This document shows positions 14,201-26,200 of a stretch of 64,000 nucleotides of DNA, piece by piece (the first letter of the stretch is position 1; each line of letters opens with the position of its first letter). The translations under genes and the position numbers were made by a program. The stretch is taken from the NCBI RefSeq assembly GCF_002078875.1, contig NC_034411.1, positions 2,993,351 to 3,057,350 on the forward strand, written 5' to 3'. The notes under the pieces were generated by a model that was not told where the DNA came from, made no database searches, and saw only the letters and a program-made list of their open reading frames with translations. This DNA is from Numida meleagris. Lineage: Eukaryota; Chordata; Aves; Galliformes; Numididae.

Positions 14201-17200
14201 TTCCGATGCGCTCTGATGTTCTCTTGCTTTTGAAGGGGCCAAGGCACAAGAGATCTGCCTGTACTTGAAGTAATTATAACTTTTCTGCTGCTTGGCTTTT
14301 TCATTTATCTTTTTACAGTATCAATAAAGAAGCTCAAATTTTGTAAACTAGCCGGGAATTCTGACACATCGGATGTAATTGAACACTATATAGCAAACAT
14401 ACCCGCAGTGCATCCATCAGGTCTGGCTGATCCATGAGTTGAGGAAAAGTTGCTAAAACAGGATTACAGATTAATTCTGAAACAGAAAACAAATACGTTG
14501 GAGGCAAAGAAGAAATGGGATGGTTTTCAAGGCAGAAGACCAGCTATGCCTAGAAACAGCCCCCTCCCCAAACTCTTCAAAGGGAAGATTAGCTGTAATA
14601 GTACTCCAGAGCTGCAAAGATAGAAGAGTTCTCTGACGAGAGCTTTCTACAGCAAACTCTCTAATGGCTGAGATGCAGTCAGCAAGGGACAGAACAGATG
14701 TGCATGACTTAAAAAAAAAACCCAAAAAACCCAAACCAGCTGCCAGTTTGTTAGGACAAGCCAGCAAGTAAGAGAGCTTACTGATTTAACCCAAGGGTAG
14801 ATTAGGGTGTGTGTTCCTCACTGCTGCACCTGTCTTTTTTATAAACATCTGAAATTGTGACACCTGGTTTGGATGTTATGAATAAACATGCTTTTATTCT
14901 GCCTTGATCTGGCTTGTGTTGCATGTGGTTTTGGGACAACTGGACAACAACTGCTTTTTCAGAACAGAGCAGGCTTTTTAAGTCACCCATTTTAGAAGTA
15001 CTATTGACGTTTAAGTAAGAGCATCAATTTTCCTTTGTAACATCAGAAAAAAAGTAGAAAACTGCAACCTGAACAACTTCTGAACTGCGGGGGTAAAGCC
15101 TTACAAACATTTCAAATCAAGACAAATCCAAATGGTAGCAATTTAACTGCAACAGAGATGGTCAGCCTGATGTACTGTCCTATGTTACAAAGTTCAAATC
15201 AGGCAACTATGGTGGATCTCAGCTGGCCTTGAAACACTGAGCATCTTGTGTTTCTCAGTGATGAGTTTAATAAATAAAACATTCATTCATTCAAGAGTCT
15301 GACTCGTATATGCACTCTGACTACTCGCTATCTGGAAGTCCATGGAAACCAGGAAGGCAGTTACTTTCTGAGCATCTTTGAAAGATGAACCTTTAATGCA
15401 GGTGCCTCAGTATGGCATCACATGGATTGTAGGTTAAAAAGCTTAGTAAATGTACAAGCAAATTTATTTGCCGTAGGAACAGAGGACACACAATTCAATC
15501 TGGAAAAGAGACAGAGGAGAAAGCAAAAGAAAGTTACTTTGCAGTACCACTGCAAATTCACATGTAGTACAGTTACGAAATGTAATTTTTTCTGTATTTC
15601 AAGTGTGGCTGCGTAACAGAGAAAATTATAACCACAGTTCTGCTGAAGGAAGACGTGGAAGGAATAAGATACAGACTTCCAAAATCAGCAGAAGACAGAG
15701 TTCTGAAAGCAGAGCTCTTCCACTTCCATCTCTCCCCACTGCACTGAGCAGAAAGTAAATAATTAAATCAATAAAAAGAATTAAAAGAGGATGACCGCAT
15801 CCCAAAGGCAGAAACATCTGCTTAATCCTTCCTATAACACAGGAGAGCATGCATTCACTAGAAATGGAAAGAAGTAAATCTGTCAGCACGTCTAGTCTCT
15901 CACTGCACGGGTGGTGCAAAGGAAACGTTTATCTTGCAAACAATTCCTTCATCTTTATTTACTACTTATTTAGAAATATCCCTTTGCCTGTCCGCATGGG
16001 CTTTATTTGGATATGTTTCACTGAAGGCACTTTTCATACTTCTCAGAAATCAATACTGTTCGCGTGGCTTCTGCAACTTACTGTGTGAGCCGGTGCCAAA
16101 CAAGGCAACACATTAGAAGCTGAAATATTTCTAGTTTGCAATGCACACACACCGAGCGGTGGTATTCACAGCAAGAGGCTGTTTTCTTTTGTTAACAGGG
16201 ACAACAGTTTTCAATTTGTTCCCACTGCACCTGCAGACAGAAAGCTTAAACACTGAAATCCTTGTCAGAGGGAGCATGACCTCCTATCAGTGCAAGCCAG
16301 TTGGCCCTACCAGGAAACAACATTGGAAGGGCAGCCTGTGTCAGTGAGAGCTGCTTCTGCAGACTGACTTAATTTGACAGAAGACAGACTCTGGAGTGAC
16401 TACTTCTCTTTGGGAATCTGATCTTTTTTTAAACACTCTCCACTACTGAGTTCTTCTGTACAGCAGTGCCATCCTTACCTGCACTTTGCATGTTTATTCT
16501 GTCTCTCAGGAGTGCATCACCAAGTATTTGTCGATAAAATATCAAGAGATGGATGTAGCACATGCTGCCAATTAACGTTTCTGGTAGCAAACTGTTGGGA
16601 GAATAAAGAACACGCAAATGACATTTTCATTCCAAATGTTCCTGCAAAGCACTGTTCTCCAAAACATACAAAGAATGGCAGGTTCACCAAGATCAGCTCA
16701 GATTGGCATCTCCACGAAGCAAACAACTTTGGAGAGCACACACTGATACAGCTGTGACAGCCAGCCTTCTGCTGTTGCAGTTTTCAGTCTTCTCTAATTT
16801 AAAGCTTTTTGCTTGTTTTCAACAGTATAGTTTTAAGCCTCAGAGAATGAATGTAACATGCACGTAGACAGCTCTCAGCTTTTTCCATAGCCTCTGTTGC
16901 AGGGAAGGAGAACACTTCAGATAGATCTCTGGGGCCATTCTGGGCTGAACTATGTTCTCATTTTACAGCAGCACACACAGATACTTACTTCAGGATGTCT
17001 TTTGACTGTGTGCTTAATGACCTCAGTTTCACTGCAAGCACAGGCTGCTTCTTGAGTGATATAAGCTGATGAAGAACACCACTGCCTGCTTAAGAAATAA
17101 ATAAATTATTAATTAGTCACTTTGAAATAACACAAATAATTAGATTACAAGAATGGATATTGACATTTGTTAAGATATGGTTTTTTTCTGGAACTGTAAT

Positions 17201-20200
17201 AGTTTAAATATGGTCTAAAAATCAGGAGGAATTGACAGCTTGACTCTTTTTCTGCATTTTCAGTTATGTCAGTATTTAGCCTAACTTAAGCCACGTGGGG
17301 CTAAGGAGTCCTCCTCCATTTGCTTGCTCAAACTCCCTTCTGCAACTGGCTTGTTTTGGTGAGTTCTTTCCATCTGGCTCACGTCCCTGCTGTAGTTCAC
17401 AGAATCACCTGTAATGCCCATTGCTTATCATGCCATGTGCTGTGAGACAGGGAAAAAACAGAAAGCCTTGGGAATTCTTTAGATCAGTGTTACTGCTGAA
17501 TCTTGTAGCATCACTCCACAACCAACACGTGTTCAGTGCAATTACAGAAGTAACTGAGCACCTGCATCAAAAAATAATCCTCAACCTACAAATAATGGAA
17601 ATTACAGAGGTGTTAGCACTGACAGACAGTTGTAAATCCAGCTAGCCCTAACAACCAATTCTCCCTCATGCAAAACATGAACACACAAAACAATACCAGG
17701 CTGTGGTGACTGCATGCTAATAACAGCCCCAGCTGAGCTCTGCATGTTCTAAAATAAGTAAAATTATACGAGTTATATCTACAAAATATTTGTGGGAAAC
17801 CATACCTCTTCTTGATAATGATGGGTCAACCTCAATGCCTCTCTCATAGGGAGTACCACCATTTAACGGCAGCTCATACATTCTATGAAGGAAGAGCAGC
17901 ACAGTAAAACAATGTACGGGTATGTGAACACAGCACAACTGCTCTCTGAGAGAGAAAGAAACCTGCTAGCTCAAATAAAAACCTGACAGTGCTCGAGGTT
18001 ATGACTGGTATTTTATGTGGAATGACTACACCTAATTACTAAGCAGCCAAGCCTCAGATGATAAATTTGAAACTCGAATTATATTGGGAAACTAGCTGAT
18101 TATTTGAAAAGAAATGAGCACCAATGATTGCTTTCCACGTGATACCAGTATTTTCCTTGTATGAAAATTATCAGCTTCACCCAAGTGTTTCTGAGGAATC
18201 ACTGCTAAAGCATCAAATTTTAGAAGATTTCAAATGTTTAATAATAATGCAACCACAGTTCTGTCGAGAGTAAGTCGATGTCAAAGTAACCATGCGACTT
18301 CACTCTGCAGATACTGTGCTTGACTCAACGGAACAGAAAAACAATGCTAGAGACCGGGTTTAGAAGAGTTATAGAGGCTTACAGATGAGTAGAAGTTTCC
18401 CATGTTGCTCTTTTTTTCCCTCTAATCCAAATTTATTAGGGAGTTATTCAGTGTTTTGTTCAGCATGGACCATTCTCTGATTCTAGGGTTCTTTAGTTTT
18501 AAAAGAATATTTAAAACCTGTATTCACTTGCAACATTTCAAGCCTGAATGTTGAGTCCAGGGAGTGCTTTCTCAGTACAACTGGAATGCACGTTGGGCAT
18601 GGAAGCAGGACCAACATTCTCATCAGGAGATCCAGTACAACTTGCATATTAGACTGGATTACACCTGCCCATATCAATACCAGCCCATGTTAGATATGAA
18701 CTGCACTCCTAACCTAAAATATATGTATATACATACATACAGAGAGACGGAAAACGTAACAAACTTACTTGGGCGGAACAGGCATTCCATCAGAAGTAAA
18801 AAGCTTTTGAAATGCCCAGCCACAGCTTAGCTCTCCTCGTTCACCTGTTGACTGCAAACAAAAGAGGAATGTAAACTTGAGCAGCTTAAACAGGCGTTTT
18901 ACAGTACAGCAAAGAAGCTATGGTGAAGCTGATCATTCACATCAAGCCAAGAAAAACACATTTAAGGAAAACCTAAGTATATCAAATACTAGAAAGCTTT
19001 ACTACCAGGCACTGGGAATTGGAGGAGATCCTGTGTGCCAAGCCACCCATTTCCAGCTCTATCCCAGATCAGCTGCATGACCCCAAGGGTACCATTTTAC
19101 CTTTCAGGATCTCAGCTTGAATAAATACCAAGTGAAGGCACAGACAGTTACTTTCTTTTTAAGGTGGTCTGATGGATGAAGCAGAGAGAAAACCCCAAAG
19201 CACTCATAACAGGTAGGAACTTGCACATACTCCTTTGTTTAACATTATTCTGCAAACAGAAGCTGACAACTTTATATAACCTTGATTATTCCAATTTGCA
19301 TAAGAAGGGCTATTATCTCTGGTTAGGACTCCACGAACCACCACTGAACATGTTGTTCATCGCCAGCTCCCTACAGATTTACACTCTGCTTATCTCCCAG
19401 TGCAACAATTCTGCACTCCCACCATGCTTGCTATCAGCACGTCTTTCCTCCACGTTGCCACAGGGACAGTAGCACCCTAGGTTCATACAAGTATTAATGA
19501 AAGAGAAAATACAGCGAGAGAAAATACAGCAATACCTCTTTTGTAAATTCCCTGTCTTTTCAGAAATCTCTTTTTCAGAATTTTTCAGAATTCTGCCCAT
19601 CATTAATACCCTAATTGCTCTTACCCCCTTTTCCTGCTTTCACTCAACGATTTGCTTGGCTGCCAGAGTTTATCTGAGGGAGATGGTGGCAATAATGGAA
19701 ATGGAAATGTTTCGAAAGAAGCAGCAAAACTTGACTCAAGCTTGTAGACAAAGCAGCTGAGATCTTTCAGAAGAAGACCTCCTCCAAAAAGGCACCGTTT
19801 CCTTCCAACAGTAGTGTTTCCTATCCCCCCTCCTGTTCATTCTTATGGGAAAAGTGCTTTACCAGCTATTGCGTCGCTAAGCGTTGTACTTTCAGAAGCA
19901 TATCCCAGATGGATAGGAGGATATACCTGCGTCACTCTCAGACAGAGACCAGCGTTCTAACTATTTAAACAGTTAACATTTTAGTTTCCAAGTTACAGCA
20001 GAAAAAAACAATAACACAGGATTAAAGGAGAACTGGTCCTTTGTGATCACATGACACGAAGTCTTCAGCAGAAATTATTTCAGCGTAAGAAAAACTACAT
20101 TTACGTCCAGTAGTCAGAAGGCCTTTTCTTCCCTAAGCATTGACTAGAACTGAATTTTCTCAAAATTTTCTCCTCACTCCAGATGCCAAAATGAAGACAA

Positions 20201-23200
20201 TCTTGCAATAGCAAGAAAAAAATTACCCTAAATTTCCATTTGGGTATCACAGTCCTCTGCTGAGATACTGTAGCTTACCATGGAAAGCAGGACAGCTGAT
20301 TTGCTTTGTAAACGTGCTTGGAATGATTTATTCTACAACTTTATACACTTACGTTGCGAATGTAAGTGATGCCGATTTCGAATAGTAAACCAATGTCTGA
20401 AGATAAAGAATTGGACCTGACAAAACAGTCACCATCCAGTAAGCTGGGTAAGATGCCTGTTACCTTTACAGAGGGGAAGAAAGAATAATGTACATATTAA
20501 CAAAAAAGAAAACCAACAGTCACCTCTGATTTCTAAAGGCAATTAAACACATCACTCATTTACATACGATCTCAGACCCAACCCCATTGCATATAAAAAA
20601 AAAAGAAGTAGAGAAGCAATTTCAGTTGAACCCATTGCTCCATGTATTCTTTATGTTGCCATTAACCACAGCTATGCTATTAAGGTACATTTTTTTGTGT
20701 TGACAAGATATCAAAGAACTTCAGAAGTCAAAAGGCAGTTAATTCTCTCTGCGAACACAGTAACAACTGAGGTGAAACACGCTAGCAGTATGGCTGTGAA
20801 TGTGGCTTTGCACAACACCTGAAATATGGGACAGGGCATGTGGTCTTTTTTTAAAAAAAAAGGAAAAGCAAAAGCTCATATGCAAAATGAACACCACGTA
20901 GTGTGCACCAGGCGACAACTAAAAGTTAACCAGTGCCACTGGCCGGGTCACCAGTTCCTCCCACTACTTCTCCTTCCACTCAACTCTTTTCTCCAAAGTA
21001 TTTTTGCTTTAACAGCGTAGCTTGAATTGCTGCACTTCAACAAGTCTTTTCAGCATGTTTATTTTGGTTGCAACAGATGTTATTTCAGCAAGAATATCAG
21101 AAGTAACAGACATTGTTAAATAAGAAGCTGTAAACAGACACAGTAAATAGTTACTAGCTGTATCACTCCCTGAACAAGATACCTACCCTCGGAGAAAAGG
21201 TCCACATTTGAGGGCTTTTAGGTTGCCACGTAGCTCGCACGGTATGAATGTTACTCAGTACCTAAAATATGATAGTGGGGAAAAATGCTAAAACAAGTTT
21301 TTCTGCAAAACTACTCAACTTTAAGAAAATGCAGTATTATCCAAGGTTAATCCAGCATTCTGCATGCCACAAAGAAAATCACGCTTGCTCTTCAACTTCA
21401 TCATACAGTCTCAAAAACTACAGAGGAAGGCAGAATCATCCTACCATTCCTGCTTCCAGTGCACCAGGAATAGTTCCTTTGACCCATAAGCACTCGGTGC
21501 AGCAGAAGGAAACCCAGTGCTGACAATCTGGTAGCTTATCTTATGAAAATCCACTCTACACGTGGATGAATGATGGCAGGTGTGCAAACAGAATCACAGA
21601 ATGGCTTCAGTTGTAATAGACCTCAAAGCCCCCCAGCTCCAGCCCCTGCCATGGGCTGGCTGTCCCCCACCAGCTCAGGCTGCCCAGGGCCCCATCCAAC
21701 CTGGCCTTGGGCACCTCCATGGATGGGGCACCCACAGCTCTCTGGGCAGCAGTGCTGGGGCCTCACTGCCCTCTGAGTAAAAAATCTGAGCATGACCCTG
21801 CCCCAACTATTCCCAGGCCCATCACAGGGGATGGAGCAGCCCAGATAGGGCTCACCTCCACAAACACAAAGGAGCAAAGAGGCACAATAGCAGGCAGGAG
21901 AACCAAAACTGTGAATGAACAGAAATGGAGCCCCCACCCCAGCCCCTCCCAGGGCTGTCCTGGAGCTGGGTGTGACACGTCAAGATGAATCAACAAGAGG
22001 GACTCCCAGTATCACCTTACAGCCAGAAAGGGGTGCTGCTTAGGGCTGGGAGGCCCTGCAGCATGCAAGAGAGAACATTTTGGGACTGCAGGTGACATAC
22101 GGGATGTTCAGAGGAACCATGGCAGAAAGAAGACTGAGGTTGTTTGTGGAGTACAAAGAGTGGGACGTTAGAGGGGTACGGGGACAAAGCGGTGTGCTTG
22201 TGAGCTGGCTGGTAGGCATGCCTGGCCATGCCCTGCCCCTGATCAGTGCAGTTTGTCCTGTCTTCTCATTCAGCTCCATTTCTCACTCTTTTTTTTCCTG
22301 CATGAATGGGCTCTCTGTTCTGCGTGCATATGCATGGAGGCCCAAGTTCCAGCAACCAGAGGCAGGCCACAAGTCGAAGGAAGACTACATGTGACTGCAA
22401 CTGGAGACAGCGAGGGTATGCACGTCAGTGTGCTGTACCAAGCCAGACTAATTGGCAAGCAGGATAAGCAGCCTGGGAGCCAGCTCTGAGTGCATGTTTC
22501 CGAGACAACTGGAGGAGATGGCTACCAGAGGGACCAGAGCAGCACGTATACCTTATCAAGACCTTTGCTGATAATCAAACTCACCCGATTGCCATCGAAT
22601 AGACAGAGTCGAACGTGTCTACTGAGAACCTGAATGCTGACTGCTGGGAGAGGAATCATTTTACAGCTACATAAAGTTACAATCAGGGATACTCGAGTTG
22701 GTATAGGATAGATCTGAAATACAGGCAACAGAAGAAGGAGTAAATCTAGAGGTTTTTCTGCACGTGGTTATCATTTTGTGTTTATTTACTGAGATGGCTG
22801 TCAGTAGTGATCACTGGATTGGATTCTTTGACCCACAAAACTAGCATAGTATTGGCAGCAGCAGCAACATTTCTTCATAAATCTTTACACCTCTCCTAAG
22901 GAGATTGCTACAAATAACTTCGTGTGACAGATACAAGGTCCTATCAGAAAAGAATGCTGTCACAGGGCTCTTCACCAAGTATTTCAGGTGACAATTATAC
23001 TTTTGGGCTATTGTTTTTCCAATGGTGTTTTATAAATAGTTATTCTAAAAATGGTGCGAATCAAGACATAATCACTAGTCAAACTGAACGGAGACAAATG
23101 GATCTCGTGCTTTCATAGCATCTAGTAGACGTTCCTGGTTTAAGAATTCAACTAACCATCCGTGCAGATTTGTTTCACCCCAGACAAGGAACCACAAGCT

Positions 23201-26200
23201 TAAGATGAAACATAACTCTTAAGAAATACCCAGCATGGCAACCTGTACTGATTTTTTTAATCAGAGTAGCATGTAATAACATCTATTGCCTAAAGAATCT
23301 AGATTGACAGGAAAGAACTCAATCATTTATTTTACAGTAAAATTGATCTACTAGTATGAAACATATATATATATATTTAGGTTGCTAGCAATTCACATCT
23401 ACAGGTGTTGTCATTTCTCTTGAACCAAAAGCATCATAGCTTTCTTATCAGTAATACTCACAGTATTTTTTTCAGAGTCCCACACCAAATCTTTAAAAGC
23501 CAGCTGGGATGGGGTAAGTTTAGGCTGCAAGAAGTAACTTGCTCTGAACTGATTACCTAAAACAAATACCATGAAGACAGATAGACAGATATATATCTTA
23601 AAAGTCTGTTATGATCTTTGTTGCCTCAAAATGAATGATGCCCAAAACTCAGATGTGGCTAAGATCCATCTAAATATTTGACAGTACTAAAGAGGTTTCT
23701 ACTTCAAGCACCCTCTAAAATGGGAAAAGCTATTTGGAAAAGTGTTCTGCAGGATTTCATTTTAGAATCATTGTAAATTTTTTTGTTGATTAAGCTACTG
23801 ACTGGAAACAGTTCTAAATGAAAAGATTAAGAAAAATGAGATGTGTTGTATCTCTTGAAGCCTCTTCACAGAATATCTCTGAGAAAAAAGGAGGAAGACT
23901 ATCATAATTTTCTGTAATGTCAACAGGAAGAGTCTTCCAAAGTGGAAAATGTTTGAGATTATCAGGAAACTTGTCATTGCCTTCATGTGGTCAGGATTTC
24001 ACTCAGATAGATCAAACTTCTTTGATTAAGGGAAAGAAAAAAAAAAAACCTTCTAATACGTTATTTAACTGGCCAAATATACCCTGAACAGATTACCAAC
24101 TACAATAAAGCAATACAGATTTTATCCCGGTTACTATCCTAAAAAAAACCTCACTACAGACACCTGTAAATCCTGCAGTGCAGTTGTTACGAGAAAACCT
24201 TACCTTCTTCTAAGAGCTGGGAAAGTGTGGATAGACGGAATCCTGCAGGAACAGCTCCCATGGTTGCCAATATCTCTACTGTGTCACTCTATTAAAAAAC
24301 AAAAGTGGATGCTTGTGTTCCTGCCATTTAACAACTCATTCAATTCTAATTTACAGCTCTCACACAACCAATATCAAAGACCTGAGGCATCAGTCACCTA
24401 ACTCTAATTCGAAGTTGGTTTGATCCAATCCAATGAATGACTTTTGTTTTGTGTATGACCCAGACAGACTCATTTTGTTAAATCCCCCTTCCATTTCAAT
24501 GCAGCAGTGGTGCAGCCTGTTAACAAATAAACCCACACCCAGGAAAAAGAACTGGTGTTAATTAACGACATTGGTCTATACTGTGAGACACGGTGCTTAG
24601 TAAAAGTAAAATCTTGTCTAAAAAATAATTAGCATTGTGGTAGATTACATTTCTATGTAAGAGATACACCTACCTCTGTGATAGCTTTTCTTACAGCACT
24701 CCAGTGAGAATCTGTTCTGGAAGAAAAAAAAAATATTTCTTAATATGTTATTGTCATGTGGACAAAAATTTGAACACTAAATACACGTTCGCTACAGTGT
24801 CTAGTGAGATGGAACATGAGTTGACACTCTACCCTCAAGGGAGCCAACACTCGTCCCAGTTTAGCATCATCCACAAATTTACTTAATATAATATCCAGAT
24901 CTTTTTTGGAGTCATCAATGAAAACATTAAAGAGAACTGGTTTGAAAATGGAGCCCTGCAGAATCCCATCAGTGGCAAGTGGGGCACCTCTCAGGCCACG
25001 AGGTCCCCGTGCCCAACACAGCCATGTTCTGGTTGTCATGGGACATTCTTAGGGTCACGCTGCCATGGCTTTGTAATGTCACAAGCCACCTCCCTGACGA
25101 CCACTATAAATAAGTGGGACCCTGACAACGGAACTCAGTCTCTAACAGACTCGCGTCTTGGTGCAGACTTCTGGCACAAGAAGCAGCAATTTAGAAAGAG
25201 CCTTCCCACCATGGATCCTCCTCCACCCAAGAAGCGTACAGTTCAGGCGAGCAGCAGCAAACCTGAGCCAATGGATGTTGACTCACCCAAGGACAACGCT
25301 GAGCCCATGGAGGTGGATCTGCCCCCAGAAGAAGAACCGATGGAGGTGGATCCACCTCCATCAGAGCCAGGCAAGCACTATAACATCATGCTTGCCTGGA
25401 GACGTCAATACATCCGTTGGCAGCACACCAGGGGCTCTCGATTTGCACCTTGGCGTTGAAATGTCACTATCCGCCAGAGAGCCCCAGTGCCAGCTGCTGC
25501 TCCCTCTTACTCTTCCTTCCCTGTCCCCCTTCCTCATCCTTCTCCAAGACTTCCCACCCCTTCTTTCCCGAGCTCTGAGGAAAAGGGAAGGACTTGGACT
25601 GGTGTCCTCCAAGATGCTGCCATGTCAGGACAACAGGAGGAGTCCAGCAAATGGCCCTGAGCTCCCTGTGGCCTCCAGGTGAGCCCTGAGGAAGAGGGCA
25701 GGACTGGGACGTGTGTCCTCTGAGCTGTTGTGTGGACAGCTGCAACCTCCCTGCAGCCTCCAGGTGTTGTCAGAGGAGCTACAGAGGCAGCTGTTCCTCT
25801 GGAGAAGCTGAAGACTTTGGTTTGGACAGGAAGAAGGGCTGAAGTTCAGCACGAAAGTCCATTCCAGCTGCTCCATTAGAACTTTTTGTCAAGACAGGAC
25901 AATAAACAATTTAAAAGGACGGTACAAAATAATAATATAAAAGTAAAGCCATTGAGCACCTCTCCATTTTTGTTTCTTTAGAGCCTGCCCTGGGACTCCA
26001 GTGTCCCCTCCCACTCCCTCCGGTGTGGAATGACTTTGCCCTGTGGGGTGAGGTCCCAGCCTAGGCCTCAGTGAGGCCCGGGCTCACAGCAGCCCAGGGC
26101 AGGCTGCAGGCATGGCCTTTGCTCAGCACTGGGCAAGGAAGGCCAAGGGTGAATGGAGGGCAGCAGAGGTACCCCTGCCTCTCGCTGCAGGGCAGCACCG

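Noticed and set aside
23361..23380. (TA)n run as a functional element
   Set aside because: It is a short simple repeat inside an NPHP1 intron, common in the genome, with no supporting context.
25158..25682. 174-codon frame overlapping the intronless unit in another phase
   Set aside because: Its ATG lacks a good context and its sequence has no motif periodicity. The 82-codon frame has the better start and matches the transcript layout.
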